Shown: in pieces, positions 47,859 through 57,440 of the stretch
Numbering within the stretch: the stretch's first letter is position 1
Layout of the letters: each line of letters opens with the position of its first letter
Assembly: GCA_948473335.1 (NCBI GenBank)
Contig: CAOKXF010000008.1
Coordinates: 1-64,000, forward strand
Direction of reading: 5' to 3'
Source of the DNA: an uncultured Clostridium sp.
Lineage (GTDB): Bacteria > Bacillota > Clostridia > TANB77 > CAG-508
Length of the DNA: 64,000 nt
Notes under the pieces: generated by a model
The model's database searches: none
The model's input: only the letters and a program-made list of their open reading frames with translations
What the model was told of the DNA's origin: nothing
Position numbers and translations under genes: made by a program

Positions 47859-47912
47859 CATAACAATAAATTACAATTTTGTAGTTACAAAAAAGATAAG
47901 ATATAAAAAGTG

Positions 47913-47948
47913 AAAATCTCTGAAAAATTATACATTCAGAGATTTTTT
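47913..47948. terminator. Bidirectional terminator between ABC-F and cupin genes
   Basis: AAAATCTCTGAA pairs perfectly with TTCAGAGATTTT (12 bp), with A-run before and T-run after. Confidence 0.85.
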
Positions 47949-47952
47949 ACAA

Positions 47953-48306
47953 TTATTTTATAATGGCATCATTTGCAGTAAATTCTTCAAGCGAATTTTC
48001 TTTTGTTTGAATACAAATATAAGAAATAGAATTATCTTTAGAAGCAAAAAATTGTCGTTCTGCCTTTGGAGAAATTCTTACCCAATCTCCTGTAACTAAA
48101 TTAACTTCTTCATTGTCGATAATTGCTTTACCAGTTCCAGATACTACATAATAAATTTCTTCGTTTTGTTTATGAGAATGAATGAAAGGAACACATTCCC
48201 CAGCAGAAATAGTATTGATACTAATTTCAGCCCCTGTTAAACCTAGTTTATCATGTAATTCTACTCTTGGTGCATTTTCTAAACTCACTTTTTTGTAATT
48301 TGACAT
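47953..48306 (-). CDS. Cupin-domain protein
   Basis: 117 residues. Small beta-barrel with HSHKQNEEIYYVVSGTGKAI (metal ligands His, His, Glu) and LVTGDWVRISPKAERQFFAS, the two cupin motifs. Enzymatic role not assigned. It is divergently transcribed from the HxlR regulator next to it, which is the common arrangement for a regulator and its target. Confidence 0.85.
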   Translation of the reverse strand: MSNYKKVSLENAPRVELHDKLGLTGAEISINTISAGECVPFIHSHKQNEEIYYVVSGTGKAIIDNEEVNLVTGDWVRISPKAERQFFASKDNSISYICIQTKENSLEEFTANDAIIK

Positions 48307-48367
48307 TTTAATATTCCTCCTTTAATTATATTATGATGGAATTATATCAAACACATTATAAAAAACA

Positions 48368-48395
48368 AGTACGCACTTTAAAGTAACTATGTACT
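48368..48395. promoter_or_regulatory. Likely HxlR operator
   Basis: AGTAC at 48368-48372 and GTACT at 48391-48395 flank a central CTTTAAAG palindrome, between the divergent cupin and hxlR genes. TATAAT at 48413-48418 serves hxlR. Confidence 0.6.
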
Positions 48396-48445
48396 AATTT
48401 AGTGATATGTGATATAATGCTAATAAATTTATGGGAGATGAGAAA

Positions 48446-48769
48446 ATGAGAAATATAAATGAATTACCAGAATGTCCTGTTGCTACAACAGTTTCTTTAA
48501 TAGGTAGCAAATGGAAATTATTAATCATAAGAAATTTGATGAGTAGAACTTGGAGATTTAATGAATTATTAAAATCACTAGATGGTATATCTCAAAAGGT
48601 ATTAACAGATAATTTAAGGCAACTTGAAAGTGATGGTATTATTTACAGAAAAGACTATAAAACTAATCCACCAAAAGTAGAATATGGTATGACGGATTTA
48701 GGATTGGAATTAGGTAAAATGTTAAATACGATGGCAGCATTTGGAGATTTTTATAAATCGCAAATATAA
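48446..48769 (+). CDS. HxlR-family transcriptional regulator
   Basis: 107 residues from the ATG at 48446, seven bases after GGGAG. Winged helix with CPVATTVSLIGSKWKLLIIR, FNELLKSLDGISQKVLTDNL and RQLESDGIIYRKDY, the HxlR signature beginning with the conserved Cys. Family members sense reactive electrophiles or oxidants through this Cys. It probably controls the divergent cupin gene and itself. Confidence 0.9.
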   Translation: MRNINELPECPVATTVSLIGSKWKLLIIRNLMSRTWRFNELLKSLDGISQKVLTDNLRQLESDGIIYRKDYKTNPPKVEYGMTDLGLELGKMLNTMAAFGDFYKSQI

Positions 48770-48809
48770 GAAAACAGATAAATTACAATTTTATAAGGAG
48801 AAAGAAAAT

Positions 48810-49316
48810 ATGGATATATCAATTAGAAAATGGAAAATAGAAGATGCAGAACAATTAAAAAATGCTATAAACAATAAAAAGATTTTAGATAATTTACGAG
48901 ATGGCATACCTTATCCATATACAATAAAAAATGCACAAGAATTTATCACACAAGCCCTAAATGCTCCTAAAGATAGTCAATACTCTTGGGCAATATTAGT
49001 AGCTAATAAAGTAATAGGAAGTGTTGGGGTATTTAGAAAAGATAATATTCATTGTCAAACAGCAGAAATTGGATACTATATAGCAGAAGAATATTGGGGT
49101 AATGGTATTATGACAAAAGTGCTAAAAGAAGTTTGTAATCATATATTTAATGAAACTAATATAATTAGAATATTTGCAGAGCCATTTGCTTATAATGTCG
49201 CTTCTTGTAAGGCTTTAGAAAAAGCAGGTTTTGAATTTGAAGGCACATTAAGAAATAATGCAATTAAAAATAATAAAATACTAGATATGAAAATGTACTC
49301 TATTATTAAAAAGTAA
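48810..49316 (+). CDS. GNAT-family acetyltransferase (RimJ/RimL-like)
   Basis: 168 residues from the ATG at 48810 (AAGGAG upstream). RKWKIEDAEQLKNAINNKKI, GYYIAEEYWGNGIMTKVLKE (acetyl-CoA binding) and EPFAYNVASCKALEKAGFEF match protein N-terminal acetyltransferases and related enzymes. A motif AAATTACAAT precedes it, like the ends of the promoter-leader modules. Substrate unknown. Confidence 0.85.
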   Translation: MDISIRKWKIEDAEQLKNAINNKKILDNLRDGIPYPYTIKNAQEFITQALNAPKDSQYSWAILVANKVIGSVGVFRKDNIHCQTAEIGYYIAEEYWGNGIMTKVLKEVCNHIFNETNIIRIFAEPFAYNVASCKALEKAGFEFEGTLRNNAIKNNKILDMKMYSIIKK

Positions 49317-49415
49317 AAGCAAAATTTGAAAGGTAAAAAGATATGTTTAGTATATTTTCGATAACTTGACAAAAAATTGACAATTATAAATTAAAATATA
49401 ATAGGGGTCATGGAT

Positions 49416-50093
49416 ATGAAATATAAAATTTTAGTTGTAGATGATGAAGAAATGATAACAGATTTAATATCCTCACATCTGCAAAACTGTGGATATAACA
49501 CTCTTATAGCAAATAATGTAAATGAGGCTATGGAAGAATTAAGACATCAGCCAAACCTCATCATACTTGATATTAATATGCCTGGAACAAATGGATTAGA
49601 GTTATGCCGTAATATACGAAATCATATATCTTGCCCTATTATTTTTTTGACAGCTCGTATTACAGAGCAAGATAAGATAAATGGATTTCAGTATGGTGGA
49701 GATGACTATATTACTAAACCTTTTAGCCTTAAAGAATTAACAGCTCGTATTGAAGCACATTTACGCCGAGATGAGAGAAATAAAAATACTTTTTCCATTT
49801 TTACAACTCCTGATGGACTAATCGTTAATTTATCGAAACAAACAATATCTTATGGCGATAAAGAAATACCCTTTTCAAAAAAAGAGTTTGATTTAATAGA
49901 ATATTTAATTACAAATAAAGGACAAGTTTTTGATAAAGAAAAAATTTATGAAACAGTATGGGGATATGATGCAGAAGGAGATAGTAATGTTGTAAAAGAA
50001 CACATAAGAAAAATTCGTAATAAATTTCAAGAAATAACAGGAAACGATTATATTGAAACTGTTTGGGGAGTAGGTTATAGATGGAAAAATTAA
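49416..50093 (+). CDS. OmpR/PhoB-type response regulator
   Basis: 225 residues from the ATG at 49416 (GGGG eight bases upstream; an ATG at 49410 is too close). Receiver domain with VVDDEE, phosphoacceptor Asp in LIILDINMPG, TA in FLTAR and Lys in YITKPFS. Winged-helix C-terminal domain with FSKKEFDLIEYLITNKGQVF and HIRKIRNKF...VWGVGYRW. It overlaps the histidine-kinase start by 13 bases and probably controls the downstream ABC operon. Confidence 0.92.
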   Translation: MKYKILVVDDEEMITDLISSHLQNCGYNTLIANNVNEAMEELRHQPNLIILDINMPGTNGLELCRNIRNHISCPIIFLTARITEQDKINGFQYGGDDYITKPFSLKELTARIEAHLRRDERNKNTFSIFTTPDGLIVNLSKQTISYGDKEIPFSKKEFDLIEYLITNKGQVFDKEKIYETVWGYDAEGDSNVVKEHIRKIRNKFQEITGNDYIETVWGVGYRWKN

Positions 50094-51370
50094 AAAGGAA
50101 ATGCAGTTCATTACAAAATTATTTTGTATTAATTGTTTTAATTACATTTTTCATTGTTATATGTTTATCATTATTAAGTATATGGGGGTGTCAAAAATTT
50201 CGAGAGTATTTATTGCCAGACTCTAATACGATTTGGGTAACATTAAATATAACATATAGTGATGGAAGAACGGAAGAACTTGAATTTAGTACAGAATTAG
50301 GACAAGAAATGTATGATATTCCCATAGTGACAGTAGAAGAAGGTGGTTCGATAAATAACTCTGAACTATCTGATATAAAAACAAGTATTGAAAAAATTGA
50401 AAATAATTTTGATATGCTAACTCCAAAAAGAAAAATTGCATATCAAATATGTGGAATATCAATGATAGCAATGCCAATGATATTTTCTATAGTTGGAATT
50501 TTAATTTGTGGATTTATTTTTTATCGTAAGAAATTAAATAAACCATTAAAACTCCTTGAAAATTCAATGGAACAAATATCAAATAAGAATCTTGATTTTG
50601 AATTGTATTATAATTCTAATGATGAAATGGGAAGACTATGTTGTACTTTTGAAGAAATGCGACAAACATTAGAAAAGACCTACAAAGAATTATGGAAAAT
50701 GATTGAAGAAAGAAGATTAGTGCAAGCATCAGTAGCTCATGATTTAAGAAATCCAATATCAATTATAGAAGGATATACAGAATATTTACAAACAAATTTA
50801 CAAAATGATAATTTAAGTAAAGAAAAAATTTTAGAAATTACTTCAAATATAAATAAAACAGCTAAAAGACTAGAAAGATACACAGATTCTATTCGTACGA
50901 TTAATGCCTTAGAGGATATAGAAGTAAATCGTAAAGAAATCTCTACTCGAAAATTCATTGAAGATGTAAAATCAGATCTAAAACAAATGACAAAGTCTAA
51001 AGGAATAGGATTGGATTTAGAGGCAGAGAAGTTATTTAAAGAAAAGATAAAGATAGATTCTTATATTATTTATAGAATTTTAGAGAACATAGTTAATAAT
51101 GCTCTTAGGTATTCCAAAGAAAAAATTAATTTATCATTTAATATACAAGAAAATTATTTAATAATCTCTATTGTAGATGATGGTATAGGTTTTTCAGAAG
51201 ATGTTTTAAAAGAAAGAAACAATTTAATTATACCTACTGCAAGTGATGGTGAACATTGTGGATTAGGATTAATAATTAGTCGTATTCTTTGTAAAAAGCA
51301 TGGAGGAAAGCTAGAATTATCTAATGATATATCTGGTGGAGCAAAAGTAAAAATTTTTATAAAAATTTGA
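50081..51370 (+). CDS. Sensor histidine kinase
   Basis: 429 residues. Two membrane helices (about 15-37 and 130-152) frame an extracellular sensor of about 90 residues. HAMP-like region, then HisKA with VAHDLRNPISIIEGYTEYLQ and HATPase with NIVNNALRYSKEKI (N box), DDGIGFS and GLGLIISRIL (G boxes). Pairs with the overlapping response regulator. The ABC exporter encoded next suggests sensing of a peptide or envelope stress. Confidence 0.92.
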   Translation: MEKLKRKCSSLQNYFVLIVLITFFIVICLSLLSIWGCQKFREYLLPDSNTIWVTLNITYSDGRTEELEFSTELGQEMYDIPIVTVEEGGSINNSELSDIKTSIEKIENNFDMLTPKRKIAYQICGISMIAMPMIFSIVGILICGFIFYRKKLNKPLKLLENSMEQISNKNLDFELYYNSNDEMGRLCCTFEEMRQTLEKTYKELWKMIEERRLVQASVAHDLRNPISIIEGYTEYLQTNLQNDNLSKEKILEITSNINKTAKRLERYTDSIRTINALEDIEVNRKEISTRKFIEDVKSDLKQMTKSKGIGLDLEAEKLFKEKIKIDSYIIYRILENIVNNALRYSKEKINLSFNIQENYLIISIVDDGIGFSEDVLKERNNLIIPTASDGEHCGLGLIISRILCKKHGGKLELSNDISGGAKVKIFIKI

Positions 51371-51444
51371 CCGATTTTTGACTTTTATTATATATGATTT
51401 CCTTATAAGCCATTTATGGCAATTTAAGGAGGTCATTTTTCATA

Positions 51445-51540
51445 TAGTAGGAATTTTCATTGCAAAAGCAATGAAAAGCTCCATACTAGATAATTATGGC
51501 GAGTGTTATAATTTCTTAGTGACTTTGTCACTTAGAAATT
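51445..51540 (+). promoter_or_regulatory. Two-hairpin leader before the ABC operon
   Basis: TTTTCATTGC-AAAA-GCAATGAAAA (51454-51477), extended by GGA/TCC and TAGTA/TACTA, is followed by AATTTCTTAGTGAC/GTCACTTAGAAATT (51510-51540, one mismatch) ending just before AAGGAGG. A 24-codon ORF at 51471-51545 (MKSSILDNYGECYNFLVTLS) spans the hairpins but has no clear ribosome site. Attenuation or RNA stabilisation is possible. Confidence 0.55.
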
Positions 51541-51557
51541 GTTAAGGAGGTTTTTTT

Positions 51558-52925
51558 ATGAAAAAATTAATTGTTTTATTGATAATCATTGGAATAGGTT
51601 TGGTATTAATATTTAGTGGGAAATTATTAAAAAATACAGGATTAACAAATGATGATATTGTATCAAAAAGTTTTGATTGGGTAACAGGAAAAGGAACAGA
51701 TGAGATAGAAATGAAAGGTAAATTATCTTTACTTTCTAAAACTTCAAATACAGATGATGGATATTATTATTTTCAAAGCGATGCAGAAAATTTATTAAAT
51801 GGTAAAAGAATATCTCATTTGATGTATATTGACTTTGCTACTCATCAAGAAATTTATTTATGTAGTAATTCTGGTTGTAATCATAACACAGAAAGTTGTT
51901 CATCTTTATTTTTAGAAAATGAAGTTCCATCTGATTCATCTATACTTTTTATATGGAATAATAAGATATTTATTTTAAGTAAACAGCAGGATCAAGATGG
52001 AGTAGTAGCTTTAGGAGTAAGTACAAGTTCTGGAGTAGAAGGAAGCTCTAGCATATTATATTGTTTAAACTTGGATGGAACAAGTAGAGAAAAGATTTAT
52101 ACATTTGACAGTAACCTTACTGTAGAAGATTTTATAGTTGGAGATGAGAATGGGCTTTATTTTGTTACTAAAAAAGTGTCAGCAAATAGTATTAATGGTA
52201 ATTCTTATCAAACATCATCAGAGAAAAATTTAGTTTATTTAGATGTAAAAACAAAAAAGGAAAAGAAGGTTTTTTCTATGGATTTTAATGATGATGTTGA
52301 ATGGGATGTTATTGGGTGTAGTGATAAAAATCTAATTTTACATGGAATAGATTTTGGAAAAAAGGTTTCAGAAGAAGAAAAACATAGTGAAGATACTGAA
52401 GTGTACAAAAATTCTTATGATGTATTTAAAACTCTTAATGTAGAAAATAGAGAAAGTAAAGAAATCTATCGTATATTCGCAGCACATTCTCGCAGTTATA
52501 TAACAGATGAAAAATACTTATATTTTTCTAAGGAGGGAGATGGTGAAATTATAAAAATTGATTTAAAAACAGGAGAAAAAAATTCTTTTGTAAAATTATC
52601 TCAAAATGGTATTTATGGAATTATTGGAGATAAAATAATGTGTTATGAGTATAGTTTTAATGACAAAACTCTTTACTTTGTTGATAAAAATACAGGTAAA
52701 ATTTCTCATTCAAAACTTGTAAACAAAACAGTAGGAAGAACTTTAGATATTATTGCAGAAAGTAAAACACAAGTTTTAGTTGTTTATGATTCAGATGTAA
52801 ATTATCATCAAGATGGTTCTTATGAAACTAAAAAAGAATATTGTGGTTTAATTAGCAAAGAAGATTTATATAAAGGAAACCGTAATTTTACTGAAATAAA
52901 AATGATTAATAATGTTATTAATTAA
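51558..52925 (+). CDS. Membrane-anchored beta-propeller-like protein
   Basis: 455 residues. An N-terminal anchor helix (about 4-21) precedes repeated beta-strand units such as LYCLNLDGTSREKIYTFDSN, LVYLDVKTKKEKKVF, YFSKEGDGEIIKIDLKTGEK and LYFVDKNTGKISHSKL, as in DUF5050-type propellers. A Cys cluster YLCSNSGCNHNTESC sits near residue 105. It lies between the two-component system and an ABC transporter, 15 bases before the ATPase gene. Probably an extracytoplasmic partner of the transporter; role inferred. Confidence 0.7.
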   Translation: MKKLIVLLIIIGIGLVLIFSGKLLKNTGLTNDDIVSKSFDWVTGKGTDEIEMKGKLSLLSKTSNTDDGYYYFQSDAENLLNGKRISHLMYIDFATHQEIYLCSNSGCNHNTESCSSLFLENEVPSDSSILFIWNNKIFILSKQQDQDGVVALGVSTSSGVEGSSSILYCLNLDGTSREKIYTFDSNLTVEDFIVGDENGLYFVTKKVSANSINGNSYQTSSEKNLVYLDVKTKKEKKVFSMDFNDDVEWDVIGCSDKNLILHGIDFGKKVSEEEKHSEDTEVYKNSYDVFKTLNVENRESKEIYRIFAAHSRSYITDEKYLYFSKEGDGEIIKIDLKTGEKNSFVKLSQNGIYGIIGDKIMCYEYSFNDKTLYFVDKNTGKISHSKLVNKTVGRTLDIIAESKTQVLVVYDSDVNYHQDGSYETKKEYCGLISKEDLYKGNRNFTEIKMINNVIN

Positions 52926-52940
52926 TAAGGGAGGAAGATA

Positions 52941-53654
52941 ATGCTTGAACTTTGTAATATTTCTAAAAAATATAAAGAGAAAATTGCTTTAAATGATGTT
53001 TCTTTAAAACTAGATAATGGAATTTATGGGCTTCTTGGTCCAAATGGTGCAGGAAAATCAACATTAATGAATATAATAACTGGAAATCTTGAACCTACAG
53101 AGGGGACTATAAAATGGGAAGGAACGGAAGTCAAAGAACTAGGAAGTAATTATAGGAGTTTGCTAGGATATGCTCCACAAGGGCAGGGAATGTATGAAAC
53201 TTTTTCAGGAAGAAGATTTCTTTCATATATGGCAACTTTAAAAGGAATTTCCAAAAGTAGTATGGAAGATGAAATAAATAGAGTTCTACTATATGTGAAC
53301 ATGGTAGAAAAATCAAATCAAAAAATTGGAACATATTCAGGTGGAATGAAACAAAGAATTTTAATAGCACAAGCAATTATTGGAAATCCTAAATTGATTA
53401 TATTAGATGAGCCTACAGCAGGACTTGATCCAAAAGAAAGAGTAAGAATAAGAGAAAGAATAGCAGAACTTTCAAAAGATAAAATTATTCTAGTATCAAC
53501 TCATGTTGTTTCAGATATTGAATCTATTGCTAAAAAAATAATATTAATTAAAACTGGAAAAATAATTGATTATGCAAATGTAAGAAGCCTTTGTGATAAA
53601 TATAATGTGGCTAATTTAGAAGATGTATATATGAAAATATTTGGGGAGGAATAA
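52941..53654 (+). CDS. ABC transporter ATP-binding protein
   Basis: 237 residues. Walker A GPNGAGKST, Q-loop YAPQGQGMYE, signature YSGGMKQR, Walker B LIILDEPTAGLDP, H-loop STHVVSDIE. Of the short exporter type common in bacteriocin-immunity and lipid/antibiotic export systems. The permease starts 3 bases after its end. Confidence 0.93.
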   Translation: MLELCNISKKYKEKIALNDVSLKLDNGIYGLLGPNGAGKSTLMNIITGNLEPTEGTIKWEGTEVKELGSNYRSLLGYAPQGQGMYETFSGRRFLSYMATLKGISKSSMEDEINRVLLYVNMVEKSNQKIGTYSGGMKQRILIAQAIIGNPKLIILDEPTAGLDPKERVRIRERIAELSKDKIILVSTHVVSDIESIAKKIILIKTGKIIDYANVRSLCDKYNVANLEDVYMKIFGEE

Positions 53655-53657
53655 TTT

Positions 53658-55937
53658 ATGTTTAGGCTTATCTATTTTGAACTAAAAAAAATATGGGGCA
53701 AGCGAAGTTTTATTTTTAGTATTTGTTTATTGCTTATGATAAATATATTTTTCCTTTGGTATACAAATCTTGAAAATGAGGATAGAATAGCTCTTTCATC
53801 CTATAAAAAATTTAGAGAAGAAATAGCAAATATGAATGAACTTCAAAAAGGTGAATATATCGAAAAATTAAAAAAAGACATTGATGGTGTTTCTTTTGTT
53901 ATGAATATTATTTCAATGCAAAATACTGAAATGGGAGCAGAATTTGCAAAACAGGAAATGCAAGAGCAACCAAAACTGTTTGAAACTTATTATGATTTAT
54001 ATAAGTCAGGAAACTATCTGCATTTCACAAATTCGTTTGAAAAAGAACAAAAATTTATAAATGAATTATATGATGAATATACAAAAGTTTCAAACTACGA
54101 TTTATATTTAAAAGAAATAAGAGAAAAAGAAAATGCACTTGATGGAATTTCTATATTTAAAAATCAAAATGGAAACGAAAACGATTTTTCTTCTCGTAAT
54201 ATAAAAAAGAGTACATCAGACTATGAAAAACTTGATAATAAAGGAATATGCTATATTCCTTCTAAAATGATTACATCTACAATGGAAAATATATGGACTG
54301 ATATTTTTGTAATATTACTAGCATTTTTATTTATAGGAAGTTTAATAACAGAAGAAAAGGAAAAAGGACTTTTCTATATAACTCGTACTACTAAATATGG
54401 AATAAGCCATAGTATCATTACTAAACTGATTGCACTTTTTATTAGTTGTATTTTGTTTGAAGTTATATTCTTCTTATCAAATTATATGTTCTTTGGAATA
54501 TCTACAGGTTTTAGTGATATTAGTATAAAACTTCAATCAATTAGCCCATATATTGGAAGTAATTTATCTATTAGCATTTTAGGATATATACTTATTTCTA
54601 TTATAACGAAAAGCTTTATCCTTTTTGGATTTTGTACTGTTATAACAGCATTTTGTATACTTTCCGATAGTATGTTATTGCCATATCTATATGGAATAAT
54701 ATCATTAGTAGTAAGTTGGGTTTTATATACAATTATTCCAAATGTTTCTAAATTTGAAATATTAAAACATTTAAACTTATTTGGAATATTTAGAACAGAG
54801 AGTCTGTATGGTACATATTTGAACTTAAACTTTTTTGGACATCCAATTTCTCGTATTGTCTTGTCATGGATTATGATAGTTGCATTAATACTCATAGGAG
54901 TAGTTTTATGTTATAGATTTTTCTTAAAAGGAAAGAACTTACAATTAAAGCAAAAAAAATCACGAATGATATGGCTAAAATTCAAACCACATTCAAATCT
55001 ATTAAGACACGAAATGTATAAAACTCTTATTACCAATCATGGACTTATCATTATTTTGTTATTTAGTATATTAATTGGCTTTAATGAATTAAATCATTCT
55101 TATCATCCATCTGTTCAAGAACAGTATTATCAGAACATTATGCTAAAATTAGAAGGAGAACAAACAGATGAAAAGATTGAAATAATTGAAAAAGAAAAAG
55201 CTAGATATGAAAAGGCATTTGAAGAAATAGAAAAGATAGATGAGTTAGTAAATAAAGGAGAAATTAATAGTGAAACAGGAGAAAAAATGAAGGTAAAATG
55301 GTATAGTGTTACATCATTTTATCCTGCATTTCAAAAAGTAGAGAAGCAATATAAGTATGTATGTGAAAATGGTGGAAAATATATCTATGATACAGGATAT
55401 TTATATTTATTTGGAATTATAGAAGATGGAATTATAAATGACTTCTTATTGCTTACACTTGGAATAATACTGGTATTTAGTAACTTTTTTTCTATGGAAT
55501 ATCACAATGAAACTTGGAAATTATTAAAAGCTACGAAAAAAGGAAAAAGAGGAGTTCTAAAATCAAAAGTAGTGGTATGTATAGTTTTAGTTACATTATT
55601 TTCTATTTTACCATTTATATGTAAATGGGTAAGCATTTCTAAAGTATTTCCACTAAACGCTTTATCATCATCAGTGCAAAATATTCCTGTGTACCAAAAC
55701 TTACCTTTTAATTTGAATATACTATTGTTTATATTACTAAAAATATTATTGCAAATACTAATTTCAGTAATTATGGCTATGGTTGTATTAGTGTTTTCAG
55801 GATGGAGAAAAAATAATATTCAAGCGATTTTTTTAGGAATTTTAATACTATGTGTACCATTAGTTTTAACTATATTAGGATTTGATTTTATGAAGTATTT
55901 TTCATTATATCCTTTATTTTCATATACTTTTACATAA
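53658..55937 (+). CDS. ABC transporter permease, large
   Basis: 759 residues. Two similar halves each with about six membrane helices: a first helix at about 16-36, a soluble segment of about 170 residues, a helix cluster at about 215-430, then a second soluble segment of about 130 residues (EKIEIIEKEKARYEKAFEEI) and a last helix cluster at about 600-755. This fits the ABC-2 permease class. It forms the exporter with the upstream ATPase; no substrate can be named. Confidence 0.85.
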   Translation: MFRLIYFELKKIWGKRSFIFSICLLLMINIFFLWYTNLENEDRIALSSYKKFREEIANMNELQKGEYIEKLKKDIDGVSFVMNIISMQNTEMGAEFAKQEMQEQPKLFETYYDLYKSGNYLHFTNSFEKEQKFINELYDEYTKVSNYDLYLKEIREKENALDGISIFKNQNGNENDFSSRNIKKSTSDYEKLDNKGICYIPSKMITSTMENIWTDIFVILLAFLFIGSLITEEKEKGLFYITRTTKYGISHSIITKLIALFISCILFEVIFFLSNYMFFGISTGFSDISIKLQSISPYIGSNLSISILGYILISIITKSFILFGFCTVITAFCILSDSMLLPYLYGIISLVVSWVLYTIIPNVSKFEILKHLNLFGIFRTESLYGTYLNLNFFGHPISRIVLSWIMIVALILIGVVLCYRFFLKGKNLQLKQKKSRMIWLKFKPHSNLLRHEMYKTLITNHGLIIILLFSILIGFNELNHSYHPSVQEQYYQNIMLKLEGEQTDEKIEIIEKEKARYEKAFEEIEKIDELVNKGEINSETGEKMKVKWYSVTSFYPAFQKVEKQYKYVCENGGKYIYDTGYLYLFGIIEDGIINDFLLLTLGIILVFSNFFSMEYHNETWKLLKATKKGKRGVLKSKVVVCIVLVTLFSILPFICKWVSISKVFPLNALSSSVQNIPVYQNLPFNLNILLFILLKILLQILISVIMAMVVLVFSGWRKNNIQAIFLGILILCVPLVLTILGFDFMKYFSLYPLFSYTFT

Positions 55938-55965
55938 GAATACGAAGTGAGAGATGAGTTAATAA

Positions 55966-56655
55966 ATGAATAAAAAAAGAATCAAAAAAGAAAGAAGAAG
56001 TAATAAAAGAAAATTAATTGTAATTTTACTTATAATATTAATAATTTTTTGTTTAACAAAAAGGTTTTCTAAAAAGGAACAAGAAACAATAAGTCAAGAA
56101 AATAGTAAAGACGATGAAATTACAGTAGCAGATATAACAGAAATAACAGAGAAATCTAGTTTTCCAACTGATGTCTTTGGAGTTCCAGTACATACAGAGC
56201 TAATTGAAAGTAATACAAAAGCAAGACCAGGTACAAAACGAAGGATAAGATATATTGTAATACATGAAACAGATAATTTCGATAAAACTACAGGAGCAAA
56301 AAATCATGCACAATTTTTGAGCGAAAACAATATGGATTCTACATCTTGGCATTATACTGTTGATGATAAAGAAATATATCATCATATACCAGATAATGAA
56401 GTAGCATATCATGCTGCTAACGAAATAGGCAACTTATATGGAATAGGAATTGAATTGTGTGTTAATAATGGTGGAAACTTTGAAAAAACATTTAATAATG
56501 CTGCAAAATTAGTTGCTTATTTATTAAAGGAATATAATCTTACAATTTATGATTTAAAAACGCATCATGATTTTTCAGGGAAAGATTGTCCTCATTCTAT
56601 TTAAAAAAATAATAGGATGGATGAATTTATAGAAAAAGTAAAAAAATATGTGTAA
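55966..56655 (+). pseudogene. N-acetylmuramoyl-L-alanine amidase, truncated by one stop codon
   Basis: The reading frame gives 212 residues: an N-terminal membrane helix (about 18-34), then an Amidase_2 (type 2) domain with zinc ligands in YIVIHETDN, HHIPDNEVAYHAA and HHDFSGKDCPH. A TAA at 56602-56604 ends it after CPHSI. Reading on in the same frame gives KNNRMDEFIEKVKKYV and a stop at 56655, which is the normal family end. A single TTA-to-TAA change explains it. All zinc ligands are retained, so the shortened enzyme might still work. Confidence 0.8.
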
Positions 56656-56696
56656 ATGAAAGTTTAAGTTATGAAGTTAGAAAGGCAAATGATTAG

Positions 56697-56801
56697 TTGA
56701 ATTTTATTTATCTTTTATGATATAATCGAAACGCAATATAGTAAGTTGTCGCTGAGATATTAGGAATTAGAAAATCTAATATCTCTATATTTTTAAATTT
56801 T
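56697..56801 (+). promoter_or_regulatory. Promoter-leader module, copy H, ending in a terminator
   Basis: TTGAAT at 56697-56702 and TATAAT at 56721-56726 (18-base spacer), leader ATAGTAAGTTGTCGCTGA, then GAGATATTAG (56754-56763) paired with CTAATATCTC (56776-56785) and a T-rich run. It matches copy C at 24374 in all three parts and lies upstream of the ECF sigma gene. Confidence 0.7.
56741..56758 (+). repeat. 18-bp inverted repeat, left copy
   Basis: GTAAGTTGTCGCTGAGAT. Its exact reverse complement lies at 60794-60811, bracketing the sigma, anti-sigma, recombinase and RhuM-Fic genes. Confidence 0.85.
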
Positions 56802-56810
56802 TTCAAAAAA

Positions 56811-56818
56811 GTTGTAAC
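56811..56818 (+). promoter_or_regulatory. Possible ECF-sigma -35 element (GTTGTAAC)
   Basis: GTTGTAAC preceded by an A-run, 70 bases before the sigma gene. The same octamer in the same A-rich context lies at 61623-61630 upstream of the restriction enzyme gene. GTAAC is typical of ECF -35 elements. The -10 is not clear. Confidence 0.3.
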
Positions 56819-56888
56819 CTTTTTCAGAAAAATGTTACTATGTATATGAAAGTTAACTGGAAAAATAGTAAGGAGATTTAGGTCTAAA

Positions 56889-57440
56889 TTGAAAAATAAA
56901 ATCTTAAAAGATTATCTAAAAAATGGGAAAGTAGATATAGACAAAATAATAGATGATTTTTATGGCTATGTCTATATAATAGTAAAAAATGGAGTGAATA
57001 TAGCTATAACAGATGAAGATATAGAAGAAATAATATCAGATATATTTGTTGCTATATGGAAAAATAGTAACAATTTATTAAAAACAACAGAAATAAAACC
57101 ATATCTAACAGGAACTGCTAAAAATGTTATAAGAAATAAGTATAGGAATACAAGCTTAAATTTTTCTATATCTGATTATGAAGAAAATATTATAGATAAT
57201 TGTAAAATTGAAGAAATTGCAGAACAAAAAGAACAGGATAAGATAATTCAAAATACATTACAACACCTAAAAGATAAAGAATATACAATATTTATAATGT
57301 TTTATTATGAATCAAAATCGATAAAAGAAATAGCAAAAGTGTTAAATTTATCTACAAGTAATGTTAAGACTATACTTCATAGAATTAGGAAAAACCTAAA
57401 AAGAAATTTAGAAGATGGAGGTTATGGCTATGGAAAATAA
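56889..57440 (+). CDS. ECF-type RNA polymerase sigma factor
   Basis: 183 residues, TTG start. Region 2 at about 12-90 (IDDFYGYVYIIVKNGVN, TDEDIEEIISDIFVAIWKNS) and region 4 at about 125-180 (LQHLKDKEYTIFIMFYYESK, SIKEIAKVLNLSTSNVKTIL) are clear. It overlaps the start of a broken anti-sigma gene, so it may be unrestrained. It is the first gene after the left 18-bp inverted repeat. Confidence 0.88.
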   Translation: MKNKILKDYLKNGKVDIDKIIDDFYGYVYIIVKNGVNIAITDEDIEEIISDIFVAIWKNSNNLLKTTEIKPYLTGTAKNVIRNKYRNTSLNFSISDYEENIIDNCKIEEIAEQKEQDKIIQNTLQHLKDKEYTIFIMFYYESKSIKEIAKVLNLSTSNVKTILHRIRKNLKRNLEDGGYGYGK

